Positions 61,534 to 64,000 of a DNA stretch of 64,000 bases are shown one piece after another. A program made the position numbers and the translations under genes. The notes beneath the pieces are model-generated. The model had not been told where the DNA came from and ran no database searches. It worked only from the letters and a program-made list of their open reading frames with translations. This DNA is from Eutypella sp. D-1. Lineage: Eukaryota; Ascomycota; Sordariomycetes; Xylariales; Diatrypaceae. The stretch covers positions 5,022,001-5,086,000 of the forward strand of contig JAJTTP010000001.1 of NCBI GenBank assembly GCA_023313575.1, read 5' to 3'. The number at the start of each line of letters is the position of its first letter. The stretch's first letter is position 1.

Positions 61534-62468
61534 CCGACGCATACGTCTCAAGACACAGGTCACCCACCTTCACGGTGACAGGTTGGACCAGGATTTCCCT
61601 GACCGCAAGTGAATCGACCAGCTAACAGCCCTGGATCAGCTGCTGGCAACCAGTCCCACAGCACTTGCAAAAATCCAATATGTGCATGCAGGCATCACTT
61701 GTTTACATCCTTAGCACTTTGGCGGATATTTCGAGTAGATGCCAGGTAGAGACCCCCTTCCTTGGATATCGTTATAGTATTGTATCTAGCTGGAATACAA
61801 TTCTACAAGCAAGCGCCATTCAGCACGAGAGATATGCCGAGTACATTGCTACTGACTTTATACGCTCTCGTCACATCCAAGACCTTCCCGAGCTCCCTCC
61901 GCCTCTGGATTCGAGCGCTCTCCCCAGCGACAAACCTTGACCCCCAAGTCCTCTTACACTCAAATACTGCCGAACACGCGCAAAAGGCAACGTCTCCTTG
62001 TATGGCTATCAGATACCTGGCACATCACCCTCGATAAATTGCCAGAGACTGGCCTCAGCAAGGTTGCATGGATGCCGGTATGGGTACAAATGTAGGATAT
62101 TACTAATACTATACAAAGTAGAAGTAGGATAAAGTCTACTTACATGCAGGATCATTCATGTTAGCCCACATAGTATGGACCCCTGTTCTACCATCCTGCG
62201 CTTGTATACATACTCGGCTTCCGTGTGGTCGTATGTCTGCCTTGGGTGAAGATCCATATATTCTTTCACTACGTCGCAAAATAGACTCATAACGGTATCT
62301 ATTCTGATGTACTATCATGGGGGTCAGGGTCTGGGAACCTGTAACCGAATAACTACTTATATCAACTGTCATATATCTATATATATGAGCTGGATGCACC
62401 AATTTATATATTCAGTATTTCTAAGACATTCGAGTGAACATTGTAATCTGTCTAGCTTGCCGTAAATG
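61534..62468. other. Intergenic between convergent genes
   Basis: 3' regions of palC and the RBR-like gene, about 0.9 kb. Short frames (for example 61665-61940) have no motif. AT-rich towards 62460. Confidence 0.5.
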
Positions 62469-64000
62469 CTATGTGACGAACGCCCCCGGAACTGTGAACT
62501 CTAGTAGCTCATGCTGAAAACACATATTATCCTCGATGGTAGCGAACACGTCGTCGTCCACTAGCTTCGCAAATATCTCATCGCGGAGATCGTGCTCGTA
62601 ATCGAAGCCGCCGATATCGTCCTCGGCATCGACATAGACCATGCCGTCATCATCATCATCGGCGTCCCCATCTACATCATCTTCCCCGTCCCTGCCTGCG
62701 TCCTCAACGCGGATATCGTCATCGAGTGCAGCGGCCCCCGCGAGCCAGGCGTCCAAGTCGGCGACGACGTCGCCGTCGTCGCCGCCGGTCTCAAGCTCCA
62801 CGCGTTCCATCTCATCTAGCATGCGCGCCCTCTCGGCGACAGCAGCAATAATCCAGCCCTCGTCGGCGCGGGCCCTGCGCGCCAGGGCCTTACGTTCTGC
62901 GCGCGCCGCGACCTCGAGCCGGCGCTCCGCCTCCTCTCCCAACTCGGCGCGAATCGCCTGCTCCTCGCGCGCCGCGTACCGTAATGTCTCGACCTCGTCG
63001 TCCGCGCGCCGCTTCCACGCCGCGAACCCTGCGTCATGCCGTCGCTGCAGATCCGACAGCGCCGTGCGGATTGCCTCCTTTTCTGGGTCGTCCTCGGGGC
63101 CGCGAACTGCAGTGTCTGCTCCTTCTCCGTCGTCATGGCCCCCCTCCCCCATGCGTCTGTTCCTGCTCCTCGCCATCTTCTCCCACCGCCTCTCCCAGTA
63201 TTCACCGAGCCGCGCCGCGTACCCCTCCTCGATGCAGCGCTCCTCCGCAACGCGGGCGGCGCACTCGCGCGCGAGCTCGTCCTCGCGCTCCCGGAGCGCC
63301 CGTTCCGCGGCCTCCACGGCGTCCGCAGTCGCCTTCGCGTGGCGCTCGTGCGCAGCGCTGCGCGCCCTCTCCGTCTCAGCCCGGTACTCCTCCTCGCGGG
63401 CGACGCGCGCAGCGGCGACAGCGGCTCTCTGGGCGTCATCAACGACGACGAGCTCGGCGCGTAGAGAGGCATAGGTAGCAGCGACGTCGCGGCGACGGGC
63501 GTCCTCGCGACGGGCACGGGCCTCGAGCTCACGGCGCTGGCGCTCGAGGCGCAGCAGCTCCTCCTTGCGGCGCTCCTCGCGCTCGAACTCCTCGACGAGG
63601 CGCAGGGCCTCGAGGACCTCGCGGGCCTCGCGGTCGGCCTCGCGGTCGCGTTCCGCGCGCCCCGCCCGCCGGTCCTCCGCCGCCCGCTTCACCGCTGCCA
63701 GCGCCTCCATCGTGCACCCGCACGTGCGCCACGGCGCTCCGCATACGTAGCAGAACTCCGCCCCGCACCGGCACGTCATGTGCTGGCACGCCTCCCGGTG
63801 CTCCACGTACGCCCCACACCCGTGGCACCGCTTCCACCCCTCCTCCTCCGCTAGCGCCGTCGTCTGCTGCAGGTCCCGGTCCTGTGGGCACGCGCCCCGG
63901 CCGCCGTCGTGCTGTGGGCCGCGGCAGATCGCGCAGGTGCGGTGGCCTGCGGGACAGCGCGCGATGCCGCGCGCTCGGTCGAGCCGCCCCGGCCGGCACC
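62469..64000 (-). CDS. RBR-type E3 ubiquitin ligase, 5' end outside the window
   Basis: The frame is open from the right edge to a stop at 62471-62469, giving about 510 residues of the C-terminal part. The start and RING1 are outside the window. Visible are an IBR-like zinc segment (CPAGHRTCAICRG, then GACPQDRDL) and RING2: WKRCHGCGAYVEHREACQHM followed by TCRCGAEFCYVCG. The Cys in REACQHMTC aligns with the catalytic Cys of RBR ligases, which take ubiquitin as a thioester before transfer. After this, about 240 residues form a strongly charged Arg/Glu/Ala helix, probably a long coiled coil, then an acidic Asp-rich stretch and a short conserved-looking end (FATIEDNMCFQHELLEF). The substrate is unknown. 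High GC content makes many false frames on the other strand. Confidence 0.85.
   Translation of the reverse strand, partial: CRPGRLDRARGIARCPAGHRTCAICRGPQHDGGRGACPQDRDLQQTTALAEEEGWKRCHGCGAYVEHREACQHMTCRCGAEFCYVCGAPWRTCGCTMEALAAVKRAAEDRRAGRAERDREADREAREVLEALRLVEEFEREERRKEELLRLERQRRELEARARREDARRRDVAATYASLRAELVVVDDAQRAAVAAARVAREEEYRAETERARSAAHERHAKATADAVEAAERALREREDELARECAARVAEERCIEEGYAARLGEYWERRWEKMARSRNRRMGEGGHDDGEGADTAVRGPEDDPEKEAIRTALSDLQRRHDAGFAAWKRRADDEVETLRYAAREEQAIRAELGEEAERRLEVAARAERKALARRARADEGWIIAAVAERARMLDEMERVELETGGDDGDVVADLDAWLAGAAALDDDIRVEDAGRDGEDDVDGDADDDDDGMVYVDAEDDIGGFDYEHDLRDEIFAKLVDDDVFATIEDNMCFQHELLEFTVPGAFVT

Overview
This window is nuclear DNA of a filamentous ascomycete (Pezizomycotina, probably Sordariomycetes; the class is inference). 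The signs are short GT-AG introns (about 50-120 bases) with CTRAC-like branch sites, GC-rich third codon positions in genes, AT-richer intergenic DNA, and families typical of such fungi: a HeLo-NACHT NLR-like protein, an AflR-type Zn2Cys6 regulator, a PDR transporter and PalC. No rRNA, tRNA, CRISPR array or intact transposon was seen. Most genes are spliced; I rebuilt exon joins by eye from reading phase and family motifs.

Left part (1-20 kb) looks accessory, with few genes and long gaps: a HeLo-NACHT signalling ATPase, a four-exon secreted protein, a short-chain dehydrogenase (first exon recovered, completing TGGTNGLG), an AflR-like transcription factor, a large disordered protein with an unresolved 5' end, a possible 70-residue membrane protein and a five-exon sugar transporter. 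A 4.8 kb stretch without recognisable genes follows (19.6-24.5 kb).

From 24.5 kb housekeeping genes dominate: COX17, (an alpha/beta hydrolase next to an interstitial TTAGGG tract), tubulin cofactor A, THO subunit Tho7, COG4, SUA5, zeta-COP, MCM4, a GH2 glycosidase and ERV29. Another gene-poor 4.8 kb stretch (46.9-51.7 kb) is followed by a PDR-type ABC transporter, ALG6, palC and a partial RBR-type E3 ligase cut by the right edge.

Several core genes serve the secretory pathway: COG4 (Golgi tethering), zeta-COP (retrograde coat), Erv29 (ER export receptor, with a KKVY tail that would bind the COPI coat) and ALG6 (N-glycan precursor). Neighbouring genes are mostly convergent or divergent; there is no operon-like structure. 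The points most worth checking are a likely non-AUG-initiated mitochondrial presequence on SUA5, MluI-box-like sites in the MCM4 promoter, the interstitial telomeric tract, the unresolved 5' end of the disordered-protein gene, and a C17 run three bases before the GH2 start codon. I found no clear evidence for an entirely new multi-gene system.
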